Assembly: GCA_963576735.1 (NCBI GenBank)
Contig: OY755175.1
Coordinates: 2,620,401-2,684,400, forward strand
Length of the DNA stretch: 64,000 bases
Reading direction: 5' to 3'
From: Bedellia somnulentella
Lineage: Eukaryota > Arthropoda > Insecta > Lepidoptera > Bedelliidae
Below are positions 1 through 13,400 of this stretch, piece after piece; the stretch's first letter is position 1; each line of letters begins with the position of its first letter. Made by a program: the position numbers and the translations under genes. The notes below the pieces were generated by a model. That model saw only the letters and a list, made by a program, of their open reading frames with translations. It was not told the DNA's origin and made no database searches.

Positions 1-418
1 TTTATTAGTAATAATCCCCACAAGAGGTTTTTATGAACAAAAAGATTTAAATAATATTAGTAAAACCTAGTATTTACCAAATTCAGATGGTAACAGCCCG
101 AAAAACTGTATCATTTAGAAAAAAAAGATCTTAACCTTTTCGTGATCGTATTATCCAGGATATTAGTATTTAATTATACATAACTACTATCAGAAAGTGA
201 CTATCTTTGAAATTTATATATATTTAAGACTTTGACAAGATGGGTTTGATGACAACAATAATTTTACATATAATTTCAACAAGAGCCTCTTAGTATTTTC
301 GACGATTTTCACGATTGATTAGCTGTTATAACTGCAAGAGCCCCTTATCTTTACAGAGTGACATAACAAATCTGACAGACCCAAAAAACCTAAAAATTGT
401 AAAAAAAATAGTTTCTAC

Positions 419-1461
419 CTCTACAGCAATAGCAACCCTTGGATGTTCTTCCTCCCCGCCACACTGTCCAAAGTAATACTTTTCCATGAACACTGTTTCT
501 TCCTCTTTCACCTCTCTCTCCTTTTCCTTGACTTCTTTCTTGATGTTCTTCAGAGGAATATCATCCATTTCGTCCATATCGTCTTCAATATCGTACTTGC
601 GTTCTCGCTTGCGACGACCTCTCGTGCTTTCTACCAGCTTTGGTTTCTCTATCTTTTCTTGTTTCACTTTCGTTCGGCGAACTGATAAGGGTAGCTGAGA
701 AGTTTAATTACAGATTATGAGTGTAGTTATAATAATACGTTGAACGAATATGTATTCGAGCGATTTATTGCTTGTTTTCATCAAGTTTTCTTAGGCGGCT
801 TTCACAGGTTTTACATAAGGTTTAGGTTACTATAGGTACGAATATACTGGCGCACATAACCTTCATTCTGAGAGCAACTTCAGTTGCACCATCTACTTGC
901 ACTGTGTATAAGTACCCTTAACACAGATATGAGCAAGAGAAAGACTTTCATGTCTACTAAAATTCGTACGCCTCATTTCTGCATGAAACAGATTAACAAC
1001 TAAAAACCAAATTAAATTAAATTAGAGCTAAAACTCTAGTGTTCATATGCTGAGTCGGCGCCTTTTTGGCTCTCATTGTATTCTTTTCATGTTGTATCAT
1101 ATGAGGGACTAAATAAAGTTTTTTTTAATTTACTTTACAACAAAACTCATTCACAATCTAGAATACAACATACATACATGTACTCACGGCCATATATGCC
1201 AAAAAGGTGAAGCTAGAGCTTCAGAGCTAGAAACTCCTCAGCACAAGTTGATAGAGGACAAGGTGGTATAATATAAATATAAAAAAAAACTCCTCTTACC
1301 TCCTCCTCATCATCATCGTCAGGTATCTCGACGATAGGTTTCCTCTTCTTCTCCCTCTTAGCTGGCAATGGCGGTGGTGTTGGTGACTTCTCTCGTTTCC
1401 TCCGACCTCGCTTGCTTTTGGGAGGTTCTTCTACTTCTGTGACACTGCTCGAGCTTTTCTG
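419..1461 (-). CDS. Gene 1 exons 10-11 (basic and acidic tail, GRRK motifs)
   Basis: Exon 10 (1461-1300) encodes QKSSSSVTEVEEPPKSKRGRR... ending IPDDDDEEE. Exon 11 (694-419) begins LPLSVRR and contains a second TRGRRKRERK and alternating Asp/Glu and Lys blocks. The two GRRKRE motifs look like nuclear-localisation signals or AT-hook variants. An acceptor at 695-696 is used rather than the one at 682-683, because only the former keeps the frame open. The open frame runs on to 326 but turns hydrophobic after the GTAGAA donor at 417-418, so splicing there is preferred. Confidence 0.75.
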
Positions 1462-4400
1462 CTGTAAAGGAATTGATGTGGTCTAGTTATATAGCGAATG
1501 AATGCGTCAAGAGTAAGTTAATCGTATAGAGTACTAGATGAGAAAGAATATGATGGTTTGCGTTAAGTAATGTTGATTGTGGTTCTATTTTTTATGTTGC
1601 AATAATAGGAAAATTATAGCATATTTTTTATTCCATATTAATTTATATTCAATCCCCACGTAACTTCCAAAAGTGGCTGAGGAATTTCTAATTCCTTAGC
1701 TCTGGCTACCCCTTCTAGGGATTTATAGCCGTGAGTTTATGTATGAATGTATTAATTTATGTACCTTGATGCTTTAAAAAGGATTGGATTTGAAATTGAA
1801 GATAATCTGTTTATGGAGATAATCTGCTGATGGAAATGAAGACTTAGGGCCGGCGCTGACTGCCGGCATGGCATGGCAAAGGATTTCGGTACAGATATAG
1901 CATTTTTAATCTTATTACCATGTGTATAGAATTCATTTTGACACAACGATGCCGAGGGAGGCCGCGGTAGGACAGAACGTCGGCATCGTTGTGTGAAAAT
2001 AAAGTAAAATGAATTCTATACCCATGGTAATAAGATTAAAAATGCTATATCTGTACCGGAATCCTTTGCCATGCCATGCCGGCAGTCAGCGCCGGCCCTA
2101 ATCCTTTCAATAAGTATTGATTGCCAATGATGCATTAGTCACTTAGAAAACGTATTTTATGTAACAATATATTGTCTTTAATCATATGCTTAAAGTGAAA
2201 ATACTACTTGAAACTTTTATCATATCATAAAAAAATATTTGTCTTGAAGATTTCGCTCTTAGCGAATCGGCGGATTGTATTTCGTTGTAAATTTTTTTTT
2301 GTTTATGAATACTTTTTTTAGGTGTGCAATAAAGAGTTCTATTATCAAATATGCACTATGCACGCCGTAATCAATAAACTGGACTATTTATTGCTCAAAA
2401 CTGCCTCTGCATACCTTAGCCGTATACTTCCAATTCTTGAAGGGGTTGGCAGCAATCTTGTTGAGGCGATTGGTGATGGAATCCTTGAAGTCTGTCTTGG
2501 TTTGCTCTGCCAGGTGCACCACTATGTTGTCGAATGCTAGTCCAGGAGATATGCCGAACCTATAAATTATCATGTCGTGGTTAATTAGCTGTTGGTAAGA
2601 ATTGTAATTTCGTGGATAGTTGATAAGTTAGTTATTGGTTATACAGGAACTAAACGTTTATTCAAAAATAAGAAGTTTTGAATTTGACTCTCCAGCTACT
2701 TTTTGAATTTGAATGGATAAAAAATTGTGAAATAAAGGAGGGTTGGTGATGGATCTCCAGACCAACTTATCGCCTCAGTCATTGGCTAAAATGCCACAAT
2801 TCTCTCAGTCATCTCGTACAAATTTCACAGGAAGAATGTGTTAATGCTATTTTACGCCGATACTACAGAGATAATTAATACATACATATATTCAGGGCTA
2901 TAAATCCCTAGAAGGGGTAGCCAGAGCTAGGGAATTAGAAATTCCTCAGCCACTTTTGCAAATGTGAGCGGGGAAAAGATGATGAGATTAAGGTTGTTGG
3001 TGATGGGTCTCCAATCGCATCGCCCAAAAATCCCTTAAAAGCCCCAATACCGTTAGTCGCCTCTTACGTAAACCCACCGGAAGAAATGGGCTAGTGCTAT
3101 TCTGAGCCGACACTACACAGCAATTTATGTTAAGATAATTAATGTTATTTAAAATTCACTTACTTTTCTCTCCAAACAAGTTCATCCAAAAACTGTTGTA
3201 TAATCTGTCTCGATAACAACGACAATGTATTCTGGAACATCCTCGGAACTATTCTTCTCAAATACTCCATTATATTAGCGTTAGTGTTTTTCGCGTTTTC
3301 CGATTGCGACGAAGACTGTTGCACTGATTTGAAACCCATGCTTATTAGGGTTCCTTTGTCGACGGTCAAGTCTGTCACTATGGTCGATGATGGATGCACC
3401 CAACCGCTGAGAGGTTCTAAGATCTTTTGGAATCGTTTCTTGTAATTTTTCTCGTGTTCCGATAAAGGTTCAACGGCGCGGAGACGAATCTGTGGAATGT
3501 ATTTAGTTTGATGTAGGTTTTATAAATGTTTAGACTGAAATCTGGATGAAATTTTAAGAATATAGTTTTGGAAAATGGTTGGCTCAAATAAAAGTTGCAG
3601 CATGGATAGTTTTAACGTAATTTCAGAACAATCTCGATTAAAATTAAAGTATTCAAGGTAAGCGTATTTGAAAGAAAAGATTAAATAAATGTAACAAATG
3701 TTTCTCGCAAAAAGTACAATACTGCACTGCACTTACCAATTTCTCCACAGGATCCAAAACCCCAAGAACTTCAACTTTCACTTGTCTCTGAGTACCATCA
3801 TGGCTCGTCGTACCCAAAGAGATCACACCGACTTCCACCTTCTTCCCTTGTCCCCCTAACAACCCTAAATGCTGATGTATTGCTGACGTGCAAATCGCTC
3901 TCAACCAGGTGAAAAGTCCTTTGACGTATAAATTGTCGACTTTAACCCATTGGACCACGTTTTGGACGTTGGTCTGGCAGGCCCAGTGGTAGATTAGTTT
4001 TAGGATCACGCTTGGAGGATGGGTGGCTCCCTCGAATATGGAGCTGCAGAATACAGAGACGAAGCGAGTTGGACAGCATTCTGATATCCATACGTAGCCG
4101 CCGGAGTACACGAATTTTGAGACGTCTGAGTACATTCCTGGAAGCATATAATTGATTATAAATGGGTCGGAAATTTAAGTGATGGCAGGTATATTTATCG
4201 TATCACTTTGAGGAAAGAAGTAGAATTATTATTTGATCTAAATTACAGATTTAAAGTCAAATATAAGATGCCCAAGAAAAAGGCAACCATAATGCATTCT
4301 TTTTCCCCCACAACCGATAAATTATCAAGAAACCCAAATCTCACCCAACTTCAGGTTATTAGAGGGATGCACAGTGCACCACTGTTCAGATCGCACCAAT

Positions 4401-7400
4401 CCCTTTTGTATGAGCCACTCGGCGAACTTGGTAGGTGAGTGCATCAGCACTAACTTTACAAAATTATCTTTGTCGGTTTGAAATAACCATACTCACACCA
4501 TTATTTCCCTGGCAAACCTCTCTAGCTTTGTTCACATCCATCAACATTTTCCATACATGCTCTATTATTCTTCATACTTCGAACACCTGCCTTTTTGAGC
4601 ACACTCTTTATTTGGTCAAAATGTGTCTTCCGATGTCCTCCTACTAACATTACCTTCCACATAGGTTGAGATCTCTTTCAACAATTTACTATCATCCATA
4701 GGTAGCATAGTTTTGAAGTAACTATATAAGAATCTTACCCAACTTCAGCTTATTAGCAGGATGCACAGTACACCACTGTTCGGATCGCACCAATCCCTGC
4801 TTTATGAGCCACTCGGTGAACTTGGTCGGGGAATGCATCAGTACTGACTTCACTTTGCTGTCCAGAGTAAACCCTAAGCAGCTCTGGTCTTTTGTTAAAG
4901 CTCATAGAAAAACTCAGGCTATCCACAATCTCTTAAATACAATGGAGTTCATTACTCTGATGGACCAAGCATTTGTAAAGGCTTTAATGATTTCTTTCAC
5001 TCAGTGTTCAGTAAACCAGCATTATCCTATTCCTTTCCACCGCTTGCTCCACCATTCTGTGATGATGGTAATGTTATTAGCTCTTGTCAGTTCCTTCCGG
5101 ACTCTATCCTAAAATTATTAAACTCACTCGACACTAATGGTGGTGGTGGCAGTGAGTTCACCCCCTTATTTTGTAGTGCGCTGTGCTAAACAATTATGCC
5201 ACCCATTATGTATCTTATTCAATAGATCCCTTAAAGAAGGCTTTTTTCCTACGATTTGGAAGAAAGCGCACATCCTTCCGATACACAAAAAAGGTACAAA
5301 AAATAAGATCGATAATTACAGACCGATATCTATCCTTAATGTATTTGGTAAGGTATTCGAAAAGGCTATATATAACTGCATTTATCCGATTATTTCTCGT
5401 GGTATACCGCCACAGCAGCACGGATTTCTCAAAGGCCGATCTACTGTAGGTAATCTGACTGAATTCCTGAACTTTGTTCTTCCTAATATGGATAAACGTA
5501 AGCAGGTTGATGTAGTCTATACTGATTTTGAGAAGGCTTTCGATCGCGTTGACCATATCATACTGCTGCGCAAACTATTCCATCTTGCAATACATGGTGA
5601 CCTCCATCGCTGGATAACATCTTACGTTTCTAACAGATGTCAGGCTGTAGTCGTCGGTGGGTATAATTCGGACTTCTATTATATCCCTTCGGGTGTACCT
5701 CAGGGCTCACATTTAGGCCCTCTTTTTTACAATGCCTATCTGTATGATATTTATACAGTATTTCATGAATGCAGGTTCTTGTTGTATGCGGATGATAAAA
5801 AGGTTTTCCTTGATGTAGCAAATAATACTGATTGCGATAAGCTACAGTCGGATCTCAATCGTCTTGCTCAGTATTATGACCAGAACAGGATCTCGGTGAA
5901 TGCTAGTAAATGCGTCCAAATATCATTCACTAGAAGTCTAAACCCCGTTGTTTATAATTACTCCATCAACGACCAACCTCTCGTACGCGTTGAATCCATC
6001 CGTGACCTGGGTATCATCCTTGACAGTAAACTTACTTTTGAAAAGCACATTGAGCATATTACGGGGCGTGCATTTCGCAACCTTGGATTTGTAATGCGCA
6101 TTTCGAAGCCCTTTAACGATCTGATGTGTATAAAACAGATTTATTATGCTTACGTTAGGACTATTCTCGAATACGCATCCAGTGTCTGGTCCCGAAACTA
6201 TATAACGGACATTCAACGTATTGAACGTATACAATCTAAATTTTTAAAACATCTTAACTACAGGACTCATTTTTTCGGTTGCTCATATGAGGATTCGTGT
6301 CGCAGGCATCAGCTCACTAGTCTTAAGGATCGCAGAGTTTTACTGGACATGATGCTATTACATGACATTCTCTCTGGTCGCCTTGATTCTCCATTTTTGT
6401 TGTCCCAACTGTCATTTTGTACTCCACATCGCCGTACTCGGCACACTTCTGAAAGGCTCTTTTCTATAGCCTCTAATCATACTAATTATGCAAGGAATTC
6501 TACAATGGTTCGCCTTGCCAATCAATTTAATAACCTCTTTGGTGAAACTGATCCTTTTGCTTCTTCAAAGGCCAAATTCCGTTTCGACGTTATTAAGACG
6601 TTAGATAATAAATAGAGGGAATAAGTGAATCACACACACACACACACATAAATATATATATATATCATATATAACACAAATCAATCATTCAATCATTTTA
6701 CACATTTTATGTTACAACTTTTCTTACATATCTGTATGTACTACTGTTTTTTGTATCTTCTGTGGATGTCTGTTATTGGCTTTTTCATTGTATTTATCTA
6801 ATTGTAACTTACATGTTTATGTGCTGTTGATGTCCCTAATTAAAAAAAAAATAGAGCAAATCAGGCCCATAGAGGGAGCGCCTAAATTATCGTTGTTGGT
6901 TTGAAATAACTATACACACTCACCCAACTTCAGCTTATTAGCGGGATGCACAGTGCACCACTGTTCGGATCGCACCAATCCTTGCTGTATGAGCCACTCG
7001 GTGAACTTGGTCGGGGAATGCATCAGCACCGACTTCACTTTGCTATCCAGAGCGGACCGGTCTGACGGGGGCAGGCCGTCTTTGGCGCGCAGGTAGGGGC
7101 GGGCCACTACCACTAGGGAGGGGAAGGTCTTGCCTGGAATAAGTAAGTTTTGTTTGATTTTTTTATGTTGTATGGCGAAATAGAATAGAAAGATAAAATT
7201 TAGGTTTCATATAGAACAGAATAGTAGTACTTTATTGCACATAACAAAAAAAATACTTACACAACTTTAGGACATAACACCTTTATAACTATAGAATGAA
7301 ATGGAATAATGTATGTAATCATCAATGTATAGGATTATTTGGTAATATTGAGTTTATTTGCTTGTATCAATGACTATTTGAAGTAGCAAGTATTTTGTAA

Positions 7401-10400
7401 TTACTTAAGCTATAATGATATCCTTGTATTTTTTTAACATTAGAAGTAATAGTAACATACAATAAAGGTATTTTTCATTAAGTATCTTTTACCGTATCTA
7501 TTTCAATCTGTCTTTATGCTTGTTGTGAAGCCCACAAGAAATATAAAATTACAACACTTTAAAATGGTTTAAGTTTCAGGTACAGAACTACCTGCCTACA
7601 TAAATATTCTAATGGATACCAACCTTGTAGTTTATTAAAGGAAACTTCTCTAGAGTCCGCAATATTCTTGGTGCTGTCTTCCTTAGTGAGATCTACAATG
7701 GCGGTTGTTTTGGCAGCGGTGCCGGTAGAGAGCCCTCCCACCGCCGTCGCCTCTGATGGTCGCACATTTGTCACTACGCTGTGCACATCTGTAATTGAGT
7801 TTTTAATTAGTTATTTTCAAGAAGAAGAAAATCAAAGTTGCTCTAATGAAGTTTCAGAATGACTATTTTTGTTACACCCATGTTTTGTTATATTTTTTCA
7901 TGGCTATAAATCCCAGATTTAGATATATATTTAGATTTAGGTCTATATGACTCTTGATTACTAATGGTCAATTGAACATACATAGAAATGCATACAAAAT
8001 TCATGTATGTCTATGCAATGCCAGTTGAGCCGTTACGGCTCTTATTCAAATAAAGGCTGTTGTAAGTTGTTTTCATCATTTTTCAATAATAATAATAAAC
8101 TAGTGGGTAACCCGGGCGCGACTATGTCGCGTCCTATATAATGAGTTTATTTTTAAATTCTGTAACAATTGACTTAATCCAGTTACATCAGATGTCTGAA
8201 TTTTGTGCACACCACGGCCGCGAACTGTACAAAACGATACCTAAACCAAATTTCTAGCTTAACTCATCGCGTCACAGGCTTCCGGGCAAGAAAGAGGCTT
8301 ACAGATACTTAATCAGCTTCACAGAATGATACAAAAATGTTAATGAATGAAAACTGTAGTTATAAATCGTGTGGTCACTGTAGCATTTCGCGATAGACGA
8401 CGTTGCATGTGTATGGTCCATCGCCGTCTACGTGTCCGTGCTTTGTGCACTGTTCGACTTGAACCTTCAACGCTTCAGGAGTGCGTACGCGAGACATGGC
8501 GACGTAGAGTTGTCCGTGCGAGAAGACTGGCGATGGCAGGTAGAGTCCAACTCCAGTCCAGCAGGTCTGTCCCTGGCTCTTGTTGATAGGCACGGCTTAC
8601 GCGAGCTTGATGGGGAACTGTCGCCGCCGGAGCTGGAGCGGGAAGGTCGTGTTCGAAGGAGTCAAGTCGATGCGGGGAAGCAAGACGCGATCTCCTTTAG
8701 CCGAGCCGGTGATAACTTCGAGGTCGAGACAATTGTTGTGCATCCTGACTACTTGGAGGCGTGTTCCGTTCATCAGGCTTCTTGCGACGTTGAGGTTGCG
8801 CTGTAACATGACCACGGCTCCCTTCTTGAGTGTCAGGCGATGTGGAGGCAGTCCAGAGACGTTCAAGCTGTTGAGGAACTCGATCGGATACCGTGTTTTT
8901 TCTGCTGGGTTGTCTGTTTCAACGCTGTCGTTGCTCAAGTACGTCCTTTCTTCACCTGGCAACTTCTAGATGATGCTGTCGTTGATGCGGTCGCAGTGCT
9001 CATTCTTCGGCGCGAGGAATGCACATCCTCTATGAATTGTAATGAATTGGATTGAAAGACGTAGGTCGTACGGCGAGCTGGTAAGAGACGTATTGTTGCA
9101 GGGTCAAGGCGCTTCGTCGAGCGGTAGCTCTAGTTTCAACATGCCTCATGTTAAAGTTCCAGCCGGGCTCACCGTAAGGACGTAGTAGGACTTAGCTTAG
9201 AGGGTCGAGGATTTGACTTGAGTAGTCGATGCGCTGAATGCCTGCTTCGGAATCGCTACGCTTCGGGTAGATGGCAATACTTCGGTTCGGAGGAGGTGCG
9301 CCATCACTCGACACAAAGACAGCAGTAACTTCACTGACAACCGGTAGGTTGCGACGACCGGCATGAACTGTTGTAGCATGCGGCTCGTGGGTGAAGTAAA
9401 TTCCTACTTCTGGGACTTGTTGTCCAGTGGCCACAGCCTGACCGCTTTCTTCATTAAAAACTTCGTGCATGCTCTTGTAAAGGGCGGCATAAGGGTTCAC
9501 GCGCAACAGTTCTTCAGTGAGAATGCTCAGCAGTTCGGAGTTCAAGTTGGGATTGCGAGCGGTCCGGCATTCGGTAGCTTCAGCAGTGTCAAGAATGTAA
9601 ATCTGGCCAAACTGAGGAGCAGTGCCAGCAGCAGGCAAGAGATCAGAAATGCGATGGTAGACTATAACTTGGACGCGGAAGCATTAAGGCCCGAAGCCAG
9701 GCGGTGGCTGGTAGTTCGCACCGACAGACACGTAGGACAGAACGCTGTTGTACTGTCTTATGTTCTCAAGGAAATGATTCGAGAGCTCATGCTCGCCAGC
9801 AAGCAGCGCACTAAGCAGCGGCGTGTACGAAAATGTCGGCAATGAAACCTTTCCGTCGTGACAGCAAGCAGTGAAATGATTACCGGTTTTTTCGCCGATG
9901 TCTGAAGGCGGCACAGTCGTTGAGGGCTGTAGAGCAAGTGGTAGTTGGCGTGTGGGCTCTGCATGAGCCCGACGTAGGCGGTCTCTGACTCGTTCAGCAT
10001 CACGGAAGGCTCGACCTGTTAGCTGTCTTCTTGGACGTCCAGGTGGACGGCCTGCTGGCTTTCTCTCTTCAATGTGATAAAAGTATGAGTGATGAAATAT
10101 TTCACTCAGTCAGTTGCGCAATCAACTAAATTGTTCGCTTAATCAGTTGCGCAGTTTATTATATAGTTCACTCAATCAGTTGCACAATCAACTAAATTGT
10201 TAACTAAATCACTTGCGCAATCAATTAGTTTGTTTAGAAACGAAAAAGGCTAAAGAAACACATTTTGGCCGTATTGAAAAAAATCCGTCCAATCACAGCG
10301 CAGCTCTTTTGAATTTCTAGTGAATTTTTCTGATTGGCCGGTTTGAAAAAATTCCGACCAATCACAGCGCATCTCTGATCGACTAAAGTTTGCGCGCGCT

Positions 10401-13400
10401 TATGACACTTAAGCAAAGTCTATGGGCCAAAATCGAAACTTTGAAATTCTGTAACAATTAACTTAATCCAGTTACATCAGATGTCTTGTGCACACCACAG
10501 CCGCGAACTGTACAAAACGATACCTGAACCAAATTTCTTGCTTAACTCATCGCGTCACAGGCTTCCGGGCAAGAAACCGGCTTACAGAAATAATATAAAG
10601 ATTCAATTATTAATGTACAGTACAATTAGTAATGTACAGCAATTTTAAAGTACATAAAGTTAATTAACAAACAATTTACTGAATTCATATCGACTACATC
10701 TATACAGATTTTATACAGTTTGTATACAATGAAAATTAACCCATTTTAAGTTCACCTTGAAAAAATAGGGTATGATTACCTAATAATATAATTAATGCAT
10801 TTTCAGTGACCTAATAAATAATACCTATTCCTTAAATAGTAGATCTATTACCTAAATTGAATGATCAAATATCGCTAAAATGCTTACCTAAATATTAACT
10901 AAAAATTACTTGAATATATTATCTATAATCAAATAATTAAATTGGGGACCTCATGTCCGCTGCATTAATCCTTCTGGGTTGTTAAAAAAAACCAACGAAG
11001 TTGAACGAAGAATGGGTTGTCTGAGTATTAAGAATTTCTAGATATTATTTTAAATTTTGTTTTTCTGCATTTCGACGTGTACCAATCTGTGTACAGATCG
11101 GTTTATTAGGTGACAGATCTATTATTTTAATTAATGAAGGAATTTAATGTGAAAGAATATCTTTAATTCGAAGATTTGTATAAAGAGACAGCTTTTATTA
11201 AAATCATGATTAATATACACACATACATATACTCACGGCTGTAAATCCCTACAAGAGGTAGCCAGAGCTGAGGAACTAGAAGTTCCTAGGCCACTTTTGG
11301 AAAGTAGAGTGGGCAAAAGATGGTAAAAATAAAGGTTGTTGGTGATGGGTCTCCAACTGCATCGCCCAAAAATCCCTTAATATCCCCATAATGACTTGGT
11401 AGAGTGTATAGATTCCGACTGTCTCCTTTATGCTGATGATTTGAAAATTTTTCGTCGTATCAAGGACTATAATGACTGTCAATTGCTACAAAATGATTTA
11501 CAACAGCTTACAAAATGGTGTCAGGAAAATCGGATGTATTTGAATACCAGTAAATGTTTTTTAATGCGCTTTTCCACGACCAAATCAGATTATGCCGACT
11601 ACCCATATAAAATAAATGATGAACGCTTGCAGAAAGAGGATCAAGTTAAAGACTTGGGAGTTATACTTGACAGGGAACTTTCATTTAGACCACATTATGA
11701 GTATCTGATATCCTCATGCAATAAAATGATAGGTTTCTTGTCCAGAATCAGTAGAGATTTACGTAATCCACGATCGCTCATTTTGCTTTATTATAGCTTT
11801 ATACGTAGTAAACTAGAATATTGCGCTGTGATCTGGACCCATTTTACCAGGTGCATATTGACGCTATCGAGAGGGTACAGGCTAGATTTCTCAGGATGCT
11901 AACTTATCGCTATGGTCTAAAATATACACAACGATCGTACCTAAGCCGGCAGCTGCATTTTAAAGTTAGCACGCTAGAAAACCGTCGAACAGAAATAATG
12001 CTCATCACACTCCATAAGATTCTGCACAGTACACTTTGTACTACATTAGCCTCTACTTTGAATTTAAATATTCCTAACTTCAGACCTCGAGCTGTCAAAA
12101 ACGTAAACACTTTTAATTTACCTACTTGTAAAAGCCTAAGAGCTCAGCACGACCCATTCATTCATATGAGACGCCTATATAATAGTTTGAACAATAGACT
12201 TGACATTTTTGTGGGTCTCAACCGTTTTAGATCACAAATAAGAAATATATTTCAAAACAAACAAAAGTAAAGTCACAAAATTGAAATTGTTGATACTACT
12301 ACTCTACTTCCTTAGTTGTTATTTTATTTTATTTTTATTTTACTCTGTCTTGTTAGGTTTTTTCACAATATTATTATTATTAACTAGTGTACTTTATAAA
12401 TATTTAAGAGTTTAACGTTTACACGCATAAATTAAATTACAAAAAAAGCTGTCAACACACAATTAAGGACATTGTAACTAGATTATAAGGCATTAAGCAT
12501 GTTATTTATCATGTAATGTTTCATGTCTGTAGTGTGATGCATATAAATAAATAAATAAATAAATAAATACCGTTAGTCGCCTCTTACGTACACCCACCGG
12601 AAGAAATGGGGTAATGCTATTCTAAGCCGACACTACACAGCAAATTCATGATTAATATATATCATAAAGATAGATAATATAGTTTGGGTATTGCTGATTA
12701 GTGACAAATCTAAACTTAGGTAACAGAAAAAATTGTTTCCTTTTTGACTATTTGATATATCTAACAAACATGATTGCATTAATACTTACTAGATGGTGCC
12801 AAAGTTTTGTCCTTAGTCTTTGTATCTTTGTCTTTCTCCTTTTCCTTCTCTTTCTCTCGACTTTCCTTGTGTTTTTCTTTCTCTTTCTTATGTTTCTTCT
12901 TGTGACGCGTCTCAGGAGATGCAGGCGGAGATGGGGAATAATCCCTATCATTTTCCACTACTTGTTTCTTTGGACGACCTGTTGTTTTTGGAAAAAAGAT
13001 CCTAGTTAGTCTTTTATTACATAATCCAGGAAAATGAAAATCTAGAGGCACCAAGTAAGCCAAATGCATGTTCTTGTTCAAATTTATAAATACGGTTTTA
13101 TTTATTTTTTTCCAATATATCATTATGTTATTTACAACCGGTCTGGGAGTATAAAAACACAGTCATGACTTGAATGTTATTTCAGTCTATTTGGAAATTA
13201 TTTAATTGAGATTGAGAATAAGAAAGGTACAGAGCGCCATATAAAATGTACTCATGCAATATAAAAATTATAAATATGGTTTTATTTATTTTTTTCCAAT
13301 ATATCATTATGTTATTTACAACCGGTCTGGGAGTACAAAAACACAGTCATGACTTGAATGTTATTTTAGTCTATTTGGAAATTATTTCATTGAGATAGAG

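Larger units (their letters stand above)
4868..6858 (+). mobile_element. Jockey-superfamily LINE, 5'-truncated, frameshifted upstream
   Basis: Inserted in exon-6 copy B. It begins inside the reverse transcriptase ORF (NPKQLWSFVK) with frameshifts before 5137, then has a 492-codon open frame to 6615, a (CA)n block, a 3' UTR and a terminal A-rich run (6841-6853). AGAG occurs on both sides and may be a short target duplication. No endonuclease remains, so it is a typical dead-on-arrival insertion. Confidence 0.85.
8306..10588 (-). mobile_element. Internally deleted coding Helitron, own 3' end not found
   Basis: The 5' terminus (TCTGTAAGCCGG, minus strand, at 10588) shares about 140 bases with the short Helitron. 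Inside are pieces of the Rep/helicase protein: a Cys-rich N-terminal region, a Helitron-like N domain and the end of a Pif1-type helicase. The HUH nuclease and most of the helicase are missing. Its right boundary runs straight into the short Helitron, so the pair has two 5' ends and one 3' end. Located in gene 1 intron 5. Confidence 0.75.

Noticed and set aside
326..418. Extension of gene 1 exon 11 to the stop at 326
   Set aside because: After the GTAGAA donor at 417-418 the translation becomes hydrophobic and unlike the charged tail, so an intron is more likely. It remains possible.
12701..13009. Plus-strand hydrophobic 102-codon frame
   Set aside because: Antisense of gene 1 exon 4 (Lys/Glu-rich), which explains its Leu/Phe-rich composition.
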